Source: an uncultured Lachnospiraceae bacterium | GTDB taxonomy: Bacteria; Bacillota_A; Clostridia; Lachnospirales; Lachnospiraceae | Length of the DNA stretch: 6,725 nt | Reading direction: 5' to 3' | Assembly: GCA_902766415.1 (NCBI GenBank) | Contig: CACXDR010000239.1 | Coordinates: forward strand, 1 to 6,725 | In this document: positions 6,424 to 6,725 of the stretch, piece after piece | How the letters are laid out: the number at the start of each line of letters is the position of its first letter | Numbering within the stretch: position 1 is the first letter of the stretch | Program-made: the position numbers and the translations under genes | Notes under the pieces: model-generated | What the model was told of the DNA's origin: nothing | Databases searched by the model: none | The model's input: the letters and a program-made list of their open reading frames with translations, nothing else

Positions 6424-6429
6424 ACTATA
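6414..6429. promoter_or_regulatory. Imperfect palindrome over the pncB -10 (possible operator)
   Basis: TATAACTTAAACTATA is symmetric at 12 of 16 positions, as TATA-nn-TTAA-nn-TATA. It covers the -10 box and the probable start point of the pncB promoter, where a repressor would act. A vitamin-responsive NAD repressor such as NiaR would be a natural candidate in Firmicutes, but I cannot match the site to a known consensus. AT-rich promoters produce such symmetry by chance. Confidence 0.3.
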
Positions 6430-6432
6430 GCA
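6424..6432 (-). promoter_or_regulatory. Extended -10 promoter for pncB-nudC-ansA
   Basis: On the - strand the sequence reads TGC-TATAGT: a -10 box with 5 of 6 consensus bases preceded by the TGn extension. At 17 nt upstream the -35 region reads TGTCTT (6452-6447), a poor match, which extended -10 promoters tolerate. It lies about 90 nt above the pncB start codon and is the best - strand candidate in the gap. It overlaps an imperfect palindrome at 6414-6429. Confidence 0.6.
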
Positions 6433-6483
6433 CATCCGGCTTTGAAAAGACAGGTATCCCGGGAAAAGGATTTGCTGAAAAAG

Positions 6484-6527
6484 GAAAGACGATTTCGGAC
6501 TTTTTGGACAAAAACAGACGGTCTTTC
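6484..6527. promoter_or_regulatory. Nested inverted repeats between the divergent promoters
   Basis: An outer pair, GAAAGAC (6484-6490) and GTCTTTC (6521-6527), flanks an inner palindrome TTTTTGGACAAAAA (6501-6514), which is symmetric except for its two central bases. The block lies between the pncB -10 and the -35 of the rightward promoter and is in neither transcript. It could be a protein binding site shared by both directions. No regulator gene is present in the window. Confidence 0.35.
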
Positions 6528-6538
6528 GACATAGTTTA

Positions 6539-6567
6539 TTGTAAAAATCACATTCATCAAATATAAT
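6539..6567 (+). promoter_or_regulatory. Sigma-A type promoter for the rightward gene
   Basis: TTGTAA (6539-6544, 4 of 6 consensus) and a perfect TATAAT (6562-6567) are separated by the optimal 17 nt in an AT-rich stretch. Transcription would start near 6574, giving a leader of about 86 nt before ATG 6660. That leader could fold into two small stems. One has arms 6583-6589 and 6601-6607 (7 bp, one G-U). The other is GTACC (6610-6614) with GGTAC (6619-6623). Neither is followed by a clear U-run. Confidence 0.8.
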
Positions 6568-6659
6568 GTTTAATTAAAGGGCGGCGGACCCCGCTTTTCC
6601 GTCCGTCCGGTACCTGAGGGTACATCCATTACAAAGCAGTTTTTACAGGAGGAAAGAGT

Positions 6660-6725
6660 ATGAATCTTAAAAAGTGCGCGAACGGACATTTCTATGACGG
6701 CGATACCTACGCGACCTGTCCGCAC
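6660..6725 (+). CDS. N-terminus of a zinc-ribbon protein (partial)
   Basis: Only the first 22 codons are visible before the right edge. ATG 6660 is preceded by a consensus AGGAGG (6647-6652) with a 7-nt spacer and a strong promoter upstream, so the start is secure. The peptide has Cys6, then NGHFYDGD (8-15), then Cys20-Pro-His at the edge. It resembles the start of a CxNGHxYD...CPHC zinc ribbon. In Clostridia such a ribbon often heads multidomain signalling proteins with FHA, serine/threonine kinase or von Willebrand A domains. That association is from memory of the families; the domain that follows cannot be seen, so no function is assigned. It diverges from pncB across the 323-nt regulatory gap. 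Confidence 0.85.
   Translation, partial: MNLKKCANGHFYDGDTYATCPH

Noticed and set aside
6337..6435. Upstream extension of pncB to 6435
   Set aside because: It would include the predicted -10 box and leader. The proper start at 6336 has AAGGA at the right distance and matches the family N-terminus.

Overview
The window reads as housekeeping chromosome from a GC-rich member of the Firmicutes (class Clostridia; I would guess Lachnospiraceae, low confidence at family level). Three things point there. Fructose-bisphosphatase is the class III type typical of Firmicutes, the ribosome binding sites are strong and purine-rich, and the partial gene at the right edge starts with a zinc-ribbon N-terminus of a kind I associate with clostridial FHA, kinase and vWA proteins. 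Coding DNA is clearly GC-rich, while the divergent promoter region near the right edge is AT-rich.

Layout: (1) on the + strand, the 3' end of purD (1-324) is followed 43 nt later by fbp, the class III fructose-1,6-bisphosphatase (368-2257). (2) A 164-nt convergent gap (2258-2421) holds a long imperfect hairpin without a U-run. (3) On the - strand lies a small GNAT-fold acetyltransferase gene (2422-2760). (4) A GC-rich 195-nt gap (2761-2955) holds a + strand intrinsic terminator and a degenerate 17-bp tandem repeat. (5) On the - strand, transcribed right to left, pncB (6336-4873), nudC (4868-3999) and a cytosolic-type L-asparaginase gene (3966-2956) are spaced by 4 and 32 nt and look like one operon. 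(6) A 323-nt divergent regulatory region (6337-6659) contains a promoter for each direction and several inverted repeats. (7) The first 22 codons of a zinc-ribbon protein gene (6660 onward, + strand) run off the edge.

The - strand operon is centred on NAD. PncB makes nicotinate mononucleotide from nicotinate. NudC splits NAD(H) into NMN(H) and AMP and may remove NAD caps from RNA. Asparaginase releases aspartate, the precursor of de novo NAD synthesis, and ammonia. On the other strand purD belongs to purine synthesis and fbp to gluconeogenesis.

I see no mobile element, CRISPR array, tRNA, rRNA or phage gene. No wholly new system is evident. The parts most worth a second look are non-coding: the 17-bp array, the terminator placed antisense in the acetyltransferase leader, the fbp-distal hairpin and the palindromes in the divergent promoter region.
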